Shown here: one piece after another, positions 24,044 to 32,152 of the stretch
Numbering within the stretch: the stretch's first letter is position 1
How the letters are laid out: every line of letters begins with the position of its first letter
NCBI GenBank assembly: GCA_944389935.1
Contig: CALXOE010000043.1
Span: 1 to 35,139 of the forward strand
Length of the DNA stretch: 35,139 bases
DNA from: an uncultured Victivallis sp.
GTDB taxonomy: Bacteria > Verrucomicrobiota > Lentisphaeria > Victivallales > Victivallaceae
Reading direction: 5' to 3'
Program-made: the position numbers and the translations under genes
Notes under the pieces: generated by a model
The model's input: the letters and a program-made list of their open reading frames with translations, nothing else
Told to the model about the DNA's origin: nothing
Databases searched by the model: none

Positions 24044-25264
24044 TTATTTTGCGGAGGCTGCCGGCAGATAGCGTTGATTCCGGGAGTGGGGATTTGCGCT
24101 ATTTTCCAGCGCGACGAGGTGTTTTTTCACGAGAACTCCCAGACACTTCCGGAAGTTGCCGTTTTCCGGGGAGATCCCGAGACTGGCGGCCAGTTCGCGG
24201 CGCGACATCGGGCGTTCCGACAAAGCGGAGAGGATTTTTTTCTGGATCATCGTTTTCCCGGGGGCGGCAACCGATGCTTTTTCCGATGCTGAAATGTCAA
24301 AAATGCTTTTCCGATCGATGAATTTCGACGGGACGGAGATGGTTCTGGCGGGGAGTTTTCGGAACATCATTTCGTAGAGCAGCGAAACCGCCTCCCGCGC
24401 GGCCGCCTGATAGTCGTGACAGATGGTGCTGCGGGGCGGACGGAGCGCTTCCGAGATGATGGGGCACTCCCAGGATACGATGGAGAGATCCTCCGGAATC
24501 CGGACGTGAAGTTTGTGCAGAAAAATCTCCAGCCGGATGCTGGTCATTTCGTTCGGAACCAGGACGGCGGTGATGTTTCTTGCGAGAATGCTGCGCAGAT
24601 TTTTTTCCAGAGTGTCGTCCGATCCGAAGAACATGAGTTCGTCGAGCACTTCGACGCCGTGAGCTCGCATGGCCGACTCATAATGGAACATCCGGCGGGA
24701 GCCTTTGATGCTCTCCGCCCGACGGGTTTCGCTGCTCAGATAGGCGATTCTGCGGTGGCCGCGGCGCCAGAAGCAATCGATGGCTTCCCGGGTGGCTTCC
24801 CCGGTGTCGATGACGACCGCTCCGATTTCGTTATCGGAGTTGACGGCCTGATTGATGTTCACGAGCGGAATTCCGAAAGTGTCGTACCATCGGGAGGAGA
24901 TGTCGAGCTGGGAGGTGGAGTAATTGATCGCTCCCTGGATGACGCGGTCGTTGAGCAGCTTCAGATCCTGGACGGAGACCAGTTCGACATGGCCGCCGCG
25001 CCGGGTGATCTCCGTGTAGATCAGCGAAAAGAGCGAGCTGTAATAGCCGTATCCGATGGCATCCCCGGGAAAGAAATCTCCGATCACGGCGATGGTGGGA
25101 TTTTTCAGGTCATGGGGCAGTGTAAATCCGGTTTTCCGGGCGATCTCCAGAATGGTGCTGCGGGTCTGAACCTCGACCAGGGGGGAGTTGTTGAGCGCCC
25201 TCGATACGGTCGCGGGGGAGACTCCGGCCATGGCGGCGATTTTCCGGGCGGTGATCTTTTTCAT
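24044..25264 (-). CDS. LacI-family regulator with an extra C-terminal helix-turn-helix
   Basis: A 406-residue protein. Residues 1-55 form a LacI-type DNA-binding head (TARKIAAMAGVSPATVSRALNNS, then the hinge). Residues 60-330 form a periplasmic-binding-protein-like sugar sensor (IAVIGDFF, GAINYSTSQLD, AYLSSETRRAESIKGS, VLVPNEMTSIRL). After that comes an added segment of about 65 residues (IQKKILSALSERPMSRRELAASLGISPENGNFRKCLGVLVKKHLVA) that looks like a second winged helix, which ordinary LacI proteins lack. It is divergent from the pseudopilin and glycosidase genes, with shared control sequences between, and probably represses them until a sugar binds. Confidence 0.9.
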   Translation of the reverse strand: MKKITARKIAAMAGVSPATVSRALNNSPLVEVQTRSTILEIARKTGFTLPHDLKNPTIAVIGDFFPGDAIGYGYYSSLFSLIYTEITRRGGHVELVSVQDLKLLNDRVIQGAINYSTSQLDISSRWYDTFGIPLVNINQAVNSDNEIGAVVIDTGEATREAIDCFWRRGHRRIAYLSSETRRAESIKGSRRMFHYESAMRAHGVEVLDELMFFGSDDTLEKNLRSILARNITAVLVPNEMTSIRLEIFLHKLHVRIPEDLSIVSWECPIISEALRPPRSTICHDYQAAAREAVSLLYEMMFRKLPARTISVPSKFIDRKSIFDISASEKASVAAPGKTMIQKKILSALSERPMSRRELAASLGISPENGNFRKCLGVLVKKHLVALENSANPHSRNQRYLPAASAK

Positions 25265-25299
25265 GCGCGCACCTTTTGTTTCAATTTATTTCATAATAT

Positions 25300-25333
25300 A
25301 TCCGGTTTCCTGATTGTTTTCAAATCCGGTTTC
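25300..25333. promoter_or_regulatory. Direct repeat ATCCGGTTTC in the divergent control region, candidate operator
   Basis: ATCCGGTTTC occurs at 25300-25309 and again at 25324-25333, a 24-bp step. The second copy lies in the spacer of the pseudopilin promoter. The neighbouring LacI-type protein is the obvious candidate to bind. Confidence 0.45.
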
Positions 25334-25342
25334 AGGTATAAT
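25314..25342 (+). promoter_or_regulatory. Sigma-70-type promoter of the pseudopilin-glycosidase locus
   Basis: TTGTTT (25314-25319), 17-bp spacer, perfect TATAAT (25337-25342). Confidence 0.7.
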
Positions 25343-25454
25343 TATAACAGCACGGATCATAAAAACAACGGAAAGGCGGCGATCAATGAGATTCAAACTT
25401 TCATTACAATATCCCGGAAAGAGCCGGGAAAAACTTTATTTCGGGAGGTCGATC

Positions 25455-26186
25455 ATGAAGAGTGCGGTCAAATTCACACTGATTGAGTTGCTGGTCGTGA
25501 TTGCGATCATCGCGATTCTGGCGGCGATGCTGCTGCCGGCGCTGAATCAGGCGCGGGAACGGGGCAAAGCGTCCAAATGCGTGAACAATCAGAAACAGGT
25601 GGTCGCAGCCCAGATGCTGTATGCGGGGGATTACAACGACTATTTCGTGACCGTTGCGAACGAAGATCCCCGGTGGAGCTGGTTTGTTCTGCTCGCGATA
25701 AAAGGGGAGGTTCCCGATTATGAGCACCATGCACTGTCGTACCTGACGATCCGGGCGATGCAGTGCCCGAGCGCTCCGCCGTGGGCTTACAACCCCACCA
25801 ACAGTTACGCCACCGCCTATGTCGGAATGTACGGCATGCTCTGGATGAAACCCGCCCCGTATCTTGGAAGAGAGACCTATGCGGATTTCGCAGAAATCAT
25901 TCCGAGTTCCACACCCCCGTACTTCATTAAAATCTCCCGGGTTCGCCGACCGTCGGAGCTGCCGGTTCTGGCGGACAATTCGAACTGCTGGAACAAGACG
26001 AACGAGAGCAGAGGATATGTGACCCCGGACGGCGAGGAGGCCGGGCTCCCCTCTCTGCGCCACCAGAACCGCTGCACTCTGACGATGGGGGACGGCCATG
26101 TCGACTCCCGTTCCGCAACGGAACTGTGGAATCAGCCGTTCAAGATGAAGGCGTGCACGGCCGACGGCATTGTACTCTCCTACTGA
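25455..26186 (+). CDS. Pseudopilin-like secreted protein (prepilin-type signal, DG-motif C-terminus)
   Basis: A 243-residue protein with a class III (prepilin) signal: a short basic start, [30 protein letters not shown], forming the pilin N-terminal helix that a prepilin peptidase cleaves. The body has four cysteines and ends with a [12 protein letters not shown] motif, typical of the large pseudopilin-like families of Lentisphaerae and Planctomycetes. GGGAGG at 25443-25448 supports ATG 25455; an upstream in-frame ATG at 25386 would bury the signal. It is the first gene of a locus with two glycoside hydrolases, suggesting surface display or secretion linked to glycan use. Confidence 0.88.
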   Translation: MKSAVKFTLIELLVVIAIIAILAAMLLPALNQARERGKASKCVNNQKQVVAAQMLYAGDYNDYFVTVANEDPRWSWFVLLAIKGEVPDYEHHALSYLTIRAMQCPSAPPWAYNPTNSYATAYVGMYGMLWMKPAPYLGRETYADFAEIIPSSTPPYFIKISRVRRPSELPVLADNSNCWNKTNESRGYVTPDGEEAGLPSLRHQNRCTLTMGDGHVDSRSATELWNQPFKMKACTADGIVLSY

Positions 26187-26214
26187 CTGGGCCAATATGA
26201 AAACGGAAATTGAG

Positions 26215-28110
26215 ATGAAATCATTTTTTGCCACTTTTCTGCTGAGTGCGGGGTTCTGTCTTGCCACCCTCCCCGGAGGTGCGGCGGAGGAGGCGCGCCT
26301 CGTCGACGAACCGTACGGGGTCTGCTGCCACGTGACCCGGGGAGAGAAATGGGATGCTCCGAAACTTTATCCGCTGATGCGGGAGGCGGGCGTCTCCATG
26401 GTCCGCTCCGACTGGGACTGGCGCTATCAGGAAGACGCTCCCGGGAAATTCAATCCGAAATACGATCTCCTGATCGAAAACATCTTCCGGGGCGGAATGG
26501 ATTTTCTGCCGATCCTCCCTGGCAATCAGCCGAAGTTCGGGCAATGGGCCTGGAATCATCTGGACGATTTCGGGCGGTTTGTGCGCCGGAACGCGGAAAA
26601 GTACGGGAAGCAGATCCGCTATTGGGAGTTCTGCAACGAACCGAACTCCGGCGGAGCATGGAATCCGACTGCGGAGGAGTACGCCCCGCTGCTGGAACGG
26701 GCCTGGCGGGAGCTGAAAACGGTCGATCCGGAGCTGCAGGTCGTCTACGCCGGACTGGCGGGGGTTCCGGTCGACTGGGTTGAAAAGACCTTCAAACGCG
26801 GCGCCCACCGCCACTTCGATGTGATGAACGTCCACCCGTACTGTTCCGTTCCGGAGCAGATGCCCCAGTTGCTTCAGCCGCTTCAGGAGCTGATGAAACA
26901 GTACGGCGTCGGCGACAAGCCGGTCTGGATTTCGGAGGTCGGCTGGAGCGCCACCCCGACCCCGGCGTTCTACCTCGACATCCTGCCGGAAGCGGTGAGA
27001 ACGCTCGGGCTCGAACCCGCGGACATCAGAATCGCGCTGGTCTGCGACGCCAAACGGGGATTCATTCAGGGGATGGACAACTTTTCGGCGGAGAACTTCC
27101 CGGAGTTCGCCGGGATTCACCGGATCTCGCTCGAAGAGCTCAAGACTCTCGATCCGAAGGAGTTTCCGGTGCTGATTCCGGCCCGGCACGAGAAGTTCGT
27201 TCTGGCGTACATTCCGGAGCTGGTCCGCTACGTCCGGGACGGCGGGACCCTCGTGCTCCCCTCCGGGCTGCCGTTCTATTTCGACATGCAGCTCGACGGA
27301 AAGGGCGGCTGCCGCGAAGTTCAGGTCAACGATAAGTACATGGCCGACTTCCACATCGGCTGGGACGCCTGGTGGACCAATCCGGCCGTGCCCAAGGCTG
27401 AAACCAATCAGCGGCCCGCCGCCGCATTCCGGGAGAAGTTCCGCTGGAGCGACAAGGATTCGACCCGCGCCGGACGTTTTCTGAGCACGCGCAATCTGAA
27501 ACCCGGCGACCGGTTCATCCCGCTGCTCGAAGCCGACGGCGAAAACGGTACGTTCCCGCTGGCCGGCATCTACCGGCTCAACAGCGATCTCAAGGGCAAC
27601 GTCATCATGATGACCGGAGCGAACATCTATCACACGAATCGGGAAAAGCAGGGGGAGTTTCTGCCGCGCGCTTATCTCTGCGGGTTTGCGGCGGGAGCGG
27701 AGCGCATCTTCTGGTACTGTTTCCGGGACACCGGCCGCGCCCGGAACCATTTCGAGTCGCACTTCGGACTTCTCGACCGCGACAACCGGCCGAAATTCGC
27801 GTATCAGGCGCTGAAAACGCTGACCCGGCTGCTGCCCGGCGGGTCGACCGTTCCCCGGCTCACCACGCGGAACGATGTCTACCTCGCAACCTGGACCCGG
27901 CCGGACCATACGCGGGTCTGGGCGCTCTGGAGCGCGTACAACCGGCAGGAGGGGGCTCCGGTCACCCTCAGAATCGACGGGGACGTCACCGCCGCGATGA
28001 ATCATCTCGGAGAAACGCGCCCCGCTCCGAACTCCGGCGAAAAAGTGACGGCCACCGGCTCGATCCTCTATCTCGTCGGCCCGGAAAGCGTCACGTTCTC
28101 CGGAGAGTGA
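26215..28110 (+). CDS. Secreted clan GH-A glycoside hydrolase with an inserted Rossmann-like domain
   Basis: A 631-residue protein with a signal peptide (MKSFFATFLLSAGFCLATLPGGAAE). The TIM barrel shows the acid/base glutamate in YWEFCNEPN (E142) and the nucleophile glutamate in PVWISEVGW (E241), 99 residues apart as in clan GH-A. Residues of about 255-390 are an insert (IALVCDAKRGF, FPVLIPARHEKFVLAYIPELVRYVRDGGTLVLPSG) like the glutamine-amidotransferase-fold domain of GH42-type enzymes; the barrel seems to resume afterwards (AAGAERIFWYCFRDT). A beta domain ends it. It resembles GH39/GH5-like enzymes, but I cannot assign family or substrate. ATG 26197 is an alternative start. Confidence 0.8.
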   Translation: MKSFFATFLLSAGFCLATLPGGAAEEARLVDEPYGVCCHVTRGEKWDAPKLYPLMREAGVSMVRSDWDWRYQEDAPGKFNPKYDLLIENIFRGGMDFLPILPGNQPKFGQWAWNHLDDFGRFVRRNAEKYGKQIRYWEFCNEPNSGGAWNPTAEEYAPLLERAWRELKTVDPELQVVYAGLAGVPVDWVEKTFKRGAHRHFDVMNVHPYCSVPEQMPQLLQPLQELMKQYGVGDKPVWISEVGWSATPTPAFYLDILPEAVRTLGLEPADIRIALVCDAKRGFIQGMDNFSAENFPEFAGIHRISLEELKTLDPKEFPVLIPARHEKFVLAYIPELVRYVRDGGTLVLPSGLPFYFDMQLDGKGGCREVQVNDKYMADFHIGWDAWWTNPAVPKAETNQRPAAAFREKFRWSDKDSTRAGRFLSTRNLKPGDRFIPLLEADGENGTFPLAGIYRLNSDLKGNVIMMTGANIYHTNREKQGEFLPRAYLCGFAAGAERIFWYCFRDTGRARNHFESHFGLLDRDNRPKFAYQALKTLTRLLPGGSTVPRLTTRNDVYLATWTRPDHTRVWALWSAYNRQEGAPVTLRIDGDVTAAMNHLGETRPAPNSGEKVTATGSILYLVGPESVTFSGE

Positions 28111-28230
28111 GGCGGAGTCTTCTGCTCCGGACCGGAATGGCCGTGAAACAGAACAGCAGGAATTTCATCGGCGGGGGGATCGGTTTCCTCCGCCTTGTAT
28201 TGTGGAATCACAGAAAGTAGAGAGTTTTCC

Positions 28231-29274
28231 ATGGATCGAATTTTTTTCAAGGGCGTGAATTTCGGCTTTTACGCGCGGAACGGGTATTACTCCTCGCCGG
28301 AGGGAGTGCGGCAGATCGACAAAATCGCCGCGCTCGGCACTCCGTGGGTCTGCCTGATCTCAACCGTCATGCAGGAGACGTTCGTCTCCACCCGGCAGTT
28401 CCGCGATTTCCGCATCACCCCCTCCGACGACGAGCTGATTCAGACGATCGACCGCTTTCACAAGCGCGGCGTCAAGGTCATGCTCCGCCCCATGATCGAG
28501 TGCTGGGACGGTCTTCAGCGTGTTCACCTCGCCCCGTTCCCCGACGACGGCGTGATCATCCCCGGCAAACCGTTCCACTACTGGCAGCTCTGGTTCGAGA
28601 GCTATCTCGATCTGACCCGCCACTACGCCGGAATGGCCGAACGCACCGGCTGCGAAGCCTACGGACTCGACAGCGAACTCAACCACACGCTTCCGCAGTC
28701 CGCCCACTGGCTGCACATCATCGAGGAAACCCGGAAAATTTACCACGGACACCTGACCTCGTCTTTCTCCGATTGCGCCCTGTTCGATTTCGCCGACCGG
28801 CTCGCCGCCGATCCGAACTGCTGGCTCTTTGCGCTCGACTCGCTCGGGTGCAGCAACTACGACCCCGCCACAAAGAAAATCGGCGCAACCGTGCAGGAGA
28901 TGATGGAGGGACTCAAACCCCATCTCGAACGCAACCGCCGCTTCGCCCGGATCTACGGAAAACCCTTCTACATGGGAGAATGCGGCTGCGCTTCGACCTC
29001 CGGTGCCGCCCGGCTCCCCTATTTCTGGGAGAACGAGGGCGGATACGACGGTCAGGAGCAGTCGAACTACCTCGAAGCGGTCATCCGCCTCTTCGGCCGC
29101 GAACCGTGGTGGAACGGCATGCTGCTCTGGAAATGGGACGAGCAGAACGACCGCCCCTCCATGCGCAGCGATCCCGCCGGAGACAAGGGGTTCACGGTCG
29201 ACGGCAAGCCCGCGGCGGAACTGTTGAGCCGCTGGTTCCGCGATGAGCTCGACCTCTCCGCCGATCCGGCCTGA
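28231..29274 (+). CDS. TIM-barrel glycoside hydrolase, GH113-like
   Basis: A 347-residue cytoplasmic protein (no signal peptide). The start (FFKGVNFGFYARNGYYSSPEGVRQIDKIAALGTPWVCL) and DRFHKRGVKVMLRPMIEC match the barrel layout of GH113 (beta-mannanase) and related proteins. Candidate catalytic residues are E149 in GLDSELNHT and E250 in YMGECGC. GMLLWKWDEQNDRPSM is a late barrel strand with a sugar-binding tryptophan. The start ATG 28231 is the only sensible one, though its ribosome site is weak. It follows the secreted hydrolase by 120 bp, which holds a weak GGCGG/CCGCC hairpin but no gene. Substrate is inferred only. Confidence 0.75.
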   Translation: MDRIFFKGVNFGFYARNGYYSSPEGVRQIDKIAALGTPWVCLISTVMQETFVSTRQFRDFRITPSDDELIQTIDRFHKRGVKVMLRPMIECWDGLQRVHLAPFPDDGVIIPGKPFHYWQLWFESYLDLTRHYAGMAERTGCEAYGLDSELNHTLPQSAHWLHIIEETRKIYHGHLTSSFSDCALFDFADRLAADPNCWLFALDSLGCSNYDPATKKIGATVQEMMEGLKPHLERNRRFARIYGKPFYMGECGCASTSGAARLPYFWENEGGYDGQEQSNYLEAVIRLFGREPWWNGMLLWKWDEQNDRPSMRSDPAGDKGFTVDGKPAAELLSRWFRDELDLSADPA

Positions 29275-29323
29275 TTCCCGTTCCCTCGCGCGCACTTTTT
29301 CTCCGGGAAACCCCGTTTCCGAT

Positions 29324-29352
29324 TTGCCGAATGCGGAAAATGGTGGTATATT
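29324..29352 (+). promoter_or_regulatory. Sigma-70-type promoter of the nucleoside diphosphate kinase gene
   Basis: TTGCCG (29324-29329), 17-bp spacer, TATATT (29347-29352). Confidence 0.5.
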
Positions 29353-29441
29353 ATTGGATCACCGTTATTTGCAGGCAACTTCCGGGACGGGAATTCCGGA
29401 GGTGCTTTTGTTTTTCCGCGAGAAATGGGAAGGGAATCGTC

Positions 29442-30626
29442 ATGGCAATCGAAGTATCGTATATCATCATCACGCCCTACAGTCTTCTGAAATCCCGCAC
29501 TGGCGGTATCATCGCGCGATTGATGTCCCGGACCGATCTTGAATTCATCGGTGCGCAGGTGCTGGCGTTCACCCCGGAAGTGACCGAACAGTACGCGCGG
29601 AGTCTCGAGGCGATGGAGGATGCGAAAGAGACCGGCAAGATGCTCGCCGACTATGTGCGCGAAAACTTCCCCCCGCGCGAGGACGGACGCAAGGAGCGCA
29701 CGCTCATGCTGCTCTTCCGCGGCGAGGACGCCTGCCGCAAACTCACGGAAATCACCGGCCGCCTCTCCCCCCATTCCCCGAAGAGCATCAGCGCCGGAGA
29801 GACGCTGCGCGACACCTACGCCGATGTGGTCGAGGACAAGGAAAATCCCGCGATCGTCCGCTATTTCGAGCCGGCGGTTCTGACTCCGCCGAACCGGCGG
29901 GAGGCGCTGACCAAACTTAAAATCTTCGCGGATTTCGCGGCATCGGCGCCGAATCTCATCGACAATTCGCTCGGCTCCGGGCCGAATGATGAGCGTACGC
30001 TGGTCATCATCAAGCCGGACAACTGGCGCTGTCCCTCGAGCCGCCCCGGCAACATTATCGACATGCTCAGCCGCACCGGACTGCGCATCGTCGGCTGCAA
30101 GGTGCACCGCATGAGCGTCAATGACGCGCTCGAGTTCTACGGCTCGGTTCAGAATGCGCTGCGCAGCAAGCTCGCCCCGAAGATCGCCGCACAGGCGAAA
30201 GAGCTCTTCGAGGAGAAGTTCGGCATCACGCTGCCGGAAAATTCGGTTGAGAGTCTGACGCAGTCGGTCGGTATTCCGTTCGCCGATGACCAGTTCTCAC
30301 AGCTGATCGAGTTCATGTCCGGCCGCCGTCCCGAAGAGTGCACCGAGGAGGAGAAGAAACTCCAGAACGCGCAGGCGAAGTGCCTCGTCCTCATCTATGA
30401 GGGGCCGAATGCGATTGCGAAGATCCGTTCCGTGCTCGGGCCGACCGATCCCTCGAAAGCGCCCGGCGGCACGGTTCGCCGCGATTTCGGCAGCAACGTC
30501 ATGGTCAATACGGCCCACGCCTCCGACGCGCCCGCAAGCGTCGAGCGCGAGATGAAAATCATCCGGATCAATCAGAACTCCATGGCCGCCCGCATCAGCG
30601 AGTATCTTGAAGAAGTCGGCTGCTGA
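29442..30626 (+). CDS. Two-domain nucleoside diphosphate kinase (N-terminal copy degenerate)
   Basis: NDK moves the gamma phosphate between nucleotides through a phosphohistidine. This 394-residue protein has two NDK-like halves. The C-terminal half (from about 185) keeps the catalytic parts: VIIKPDNW lysine, GGTVRRDFG and the active histidine at 359 in NTAHASDA followed by SVEREM. The N-terminal half has the same fold cues (IITPYSLLKSRTGGIIARL, LRDTYADVVEDKENP) but lacks both the KPD lysine and the catalytic histidine. Ordinary bacterial NDK has about 140 residues. AAGGGA eight bases upstream supports the ATG. It stands alone between its own promoter and a strong terminator. Confidence 0.9.
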   Translation: MAIEVSYIIITPYSLLKSRTGGIIARLMSRTDLEFIGAQVLAFTPEVTEQYARSLEAMEDAKETGKMLADYVRENFPPREDGRKERTLMLLFRGEDACRKLTEITGRLSPHSPKSISAGETLRDTYADVVEDKENPAIVRYFEPAVLTPPNRREALTKLKIFADFAASAPNLIDNSLGSGPNDERTLVIIKPDNWRCPSSRPGNIIDMLSRTGLRIVGCKVHRMSVNDALEFYGSVQNALRSKLAPKIAAQAKELFEEKFGITLPENSVESLTQSVGIPFADDQFSQLIEFMSGRRPEECTEEEKKLQNAQAKCLVLIYEGPNAIAKIRSVLGPTDPSKAPGGTVRRDFGSNVMVNTAHASDAPASVEREMKIIRINQNSMAARISEYLEEVGC

Positions 30627-30643
30627 ATGGTATAAAAGAGAAA

Positions 30644-30685
30644 AAACCGGGAGTGCCGCGAGAATCGGCCTCCCGGTTTGTTTTT
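30644..30685 (+). terminator. Terminator after the nucleoside diphosphate kinase gene
   Basis: AAACCGGGAG-TGCCG pairs with CGGC-CTCCCGGTTT, then GTTTTT. It lies between convergent genes. Confidence 0.85.
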
Positions 30686-30695
30686 CCGGTGCGGA

Positions 30696-32129
30696 TTATT
30701 CCGCCGGGGGCGCCGCGGGTCCCTCGAACACGGTACGGCTGCACGACTTGCCGATCCCCTGCACCGGAGAGAGCCCGTTCGGCGCGGCACTCCCCGCAGA
30801 GAAGTTGCCGCGAATGAGCGCATGATCGAGACCGTCCGCCCAGATGTCGCGGACAAATTTGTGGTTGCCCGTGTTGTTTTCCGCCAGGAAATTGTTCGTG
30901 ATGACCAGGTTGGTGACTTTCCGGGCTGCGCTCCCGGTGACGTAGATGCCGTCGCGGTTCATCCGCTTGATGAAGTTATCGGCAATGAGCAGATTGTCCG
31001 ATCCTGCATATTCCGGCACGGTCGTGCTGCTGGCGTATATCTGCTTCATGAGTTCTTCGGGGAGTTTCTTCTCCGGCGTGGCGTAATGGGCCGGGCTGTC
31101 GATCTGAATTCCGCGCGAACACTCCGAAATCTGATTGCCCGTGACCGTCACATCGACCGCCGCGACCAGCTGAATGCCGGAGCCGCCGTTCCGCGCCCCC
31201 GAGATGATGTTGTCCGCGATCAGCAGATTGCTGTTGGTCTGCACATGAATTCCCGAACGGGTGCCGCGCGAATCGTAAAAATCATACCCGTATTTCTCCG
31301 CTGTCCCGACGTTGCTGATCCGGTTGGACGTGATCTGGATCTTCTCCGAAATCCACCCCTCGCGCGAACAGATGATTCCGGCCTTTCCCGTGTTGAAAAT
31401 CACATTCCCCGTGATCGTCAGCCCTCCGCCCGATGCGCAGATCCCCCGCGCCGGCGTGTTCGAGATGATGTTTCCCGTGATGAGCACGTTCTCGTTGCGC
31501 GGCAGCTGGTTCCACGGCGCCTTGTCGTGGTAGCTCACCACCCCGATCCCGTCGTCCCCGTTGAAATCGATCGTGTTGTTCGCAATGATAACCCCCCGTG
31601 AATAGCGCGAAATGTGAATCCCGTCCGCCCACTGATGATGAATGAAACAGTTCGTGATCCGGATATTCGCAACGTTCATCGTCCAGACCGCGACCGACGG
31701 CGACTTTGAAATGTCGCATTCGTCGATCAGAATGTTTTCCGTGTTCTTGCACGAGATCAGCCCGTGCACCGCACTCCGGGAGGTCGCATTGGAGGTGATC
31801 GTCAAATTTCGGATGGTGATCGATTTCCCGGTCACATCGATCTTGTTCATGGCGCGATTCTTCACCGGCTTATGGTCGAAGAGCAGCGTTCCGCCGCCGT
31901 CCACCGTGATCCGGTCGGTCTTGAGCGAAACATCCCCCGTCAGAAAATAGGTCCCCGAGGGAAAACGCAGCGTGTCGCCGGGCTTGAGCGCCTCAACGGC
32001 TTTCGACACCGCCGCCAGATCGTCGGCCTTGCCGTCCCCTTTCGCCCCGAATGCCGTCACTTCGACCACCGCCCCGAAAAGCACCGGTCCGGTCAAGGCA
32101 CAGAAAATAGTCAGTGGAAGTTTCATCAT
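30696..32129 (-). CDS. Secreted parallel beta-helix protein, pectate-lyase-3/polysaccharide-active type
   Basis: A 477-residue protein with a signal peptide (MMKLPLTIFCALTGPVLFGAVVEV) followed by FGAKGDGKADDLAAVSKAVE, the opening of pectate-lyase-3-type helices and GH28 relatives. The body is a long series of ITGN, ITNN and IADN turns of a right-handed beta-helix (about a dozen rungs). Such proteins are lyases, epimerases or hydrolases of acidic polysaccharides; no clear catalytic set is visible, so activity is unproven. It follows the interrupted pseudopilin gene by 24 bases and ends the GntR-led operon. Confidence 0.85.
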   Translation of the reverse strand: MMKLPLTIFCALTGPVLFGAVVEVTAFGAKGDGKADDLAAVSKAVEALKPGDTLRFPSGTYFLTGDVSLKTDRITVDGGGTLLFDHKPVKNRAMNKIDVTGKSITIRNLTITSNATSRSAVHGLISCKNTENILIDECDISKSPSVAVWTMNVANIRITNCFIHHQWADGIHISRYSRGVIIANNTIDFNGDDGIGVVSYHDKAPWNQLPRNENVLITGNIISNTPARGICASGGGLTITGNVIFNTGKAGIICSREGWISEKIQITSNRISNVGTAEKYGYDFYDSRGTRSGIHVQTNSNLLIADNIISGARNGGSGIQLVAAVDVTVTGNQISECSRGIQIDSPAHYATPEKKLPEELMKQIYASSTTVPEYAGSDNLLIADNFIKRMNRDGIYVTGSAARKVTNLVITNNFLAENNTGNHKFVRDIWADGLDHALIRGNFSAGSAAPNGLSPVQGIGKSCSRTVFEGPAAPPAE

Positions 32130-32152
32130 CGTCTCTCTCTCTCTTTATTTAT

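Noticed and set aside
26221..28005. 594-codon minus-strand open frame
   Set aside because: It lies opposite the glycoside hydrolase, which has a signal peptide and catalytic motifs; the antisense product has none.
28344..29246. 300-codon plus-strand frame
   Set aside because: It is an alternative frame of the GH113-like gene, with an arginine-rich composition typical of a frame shadow.
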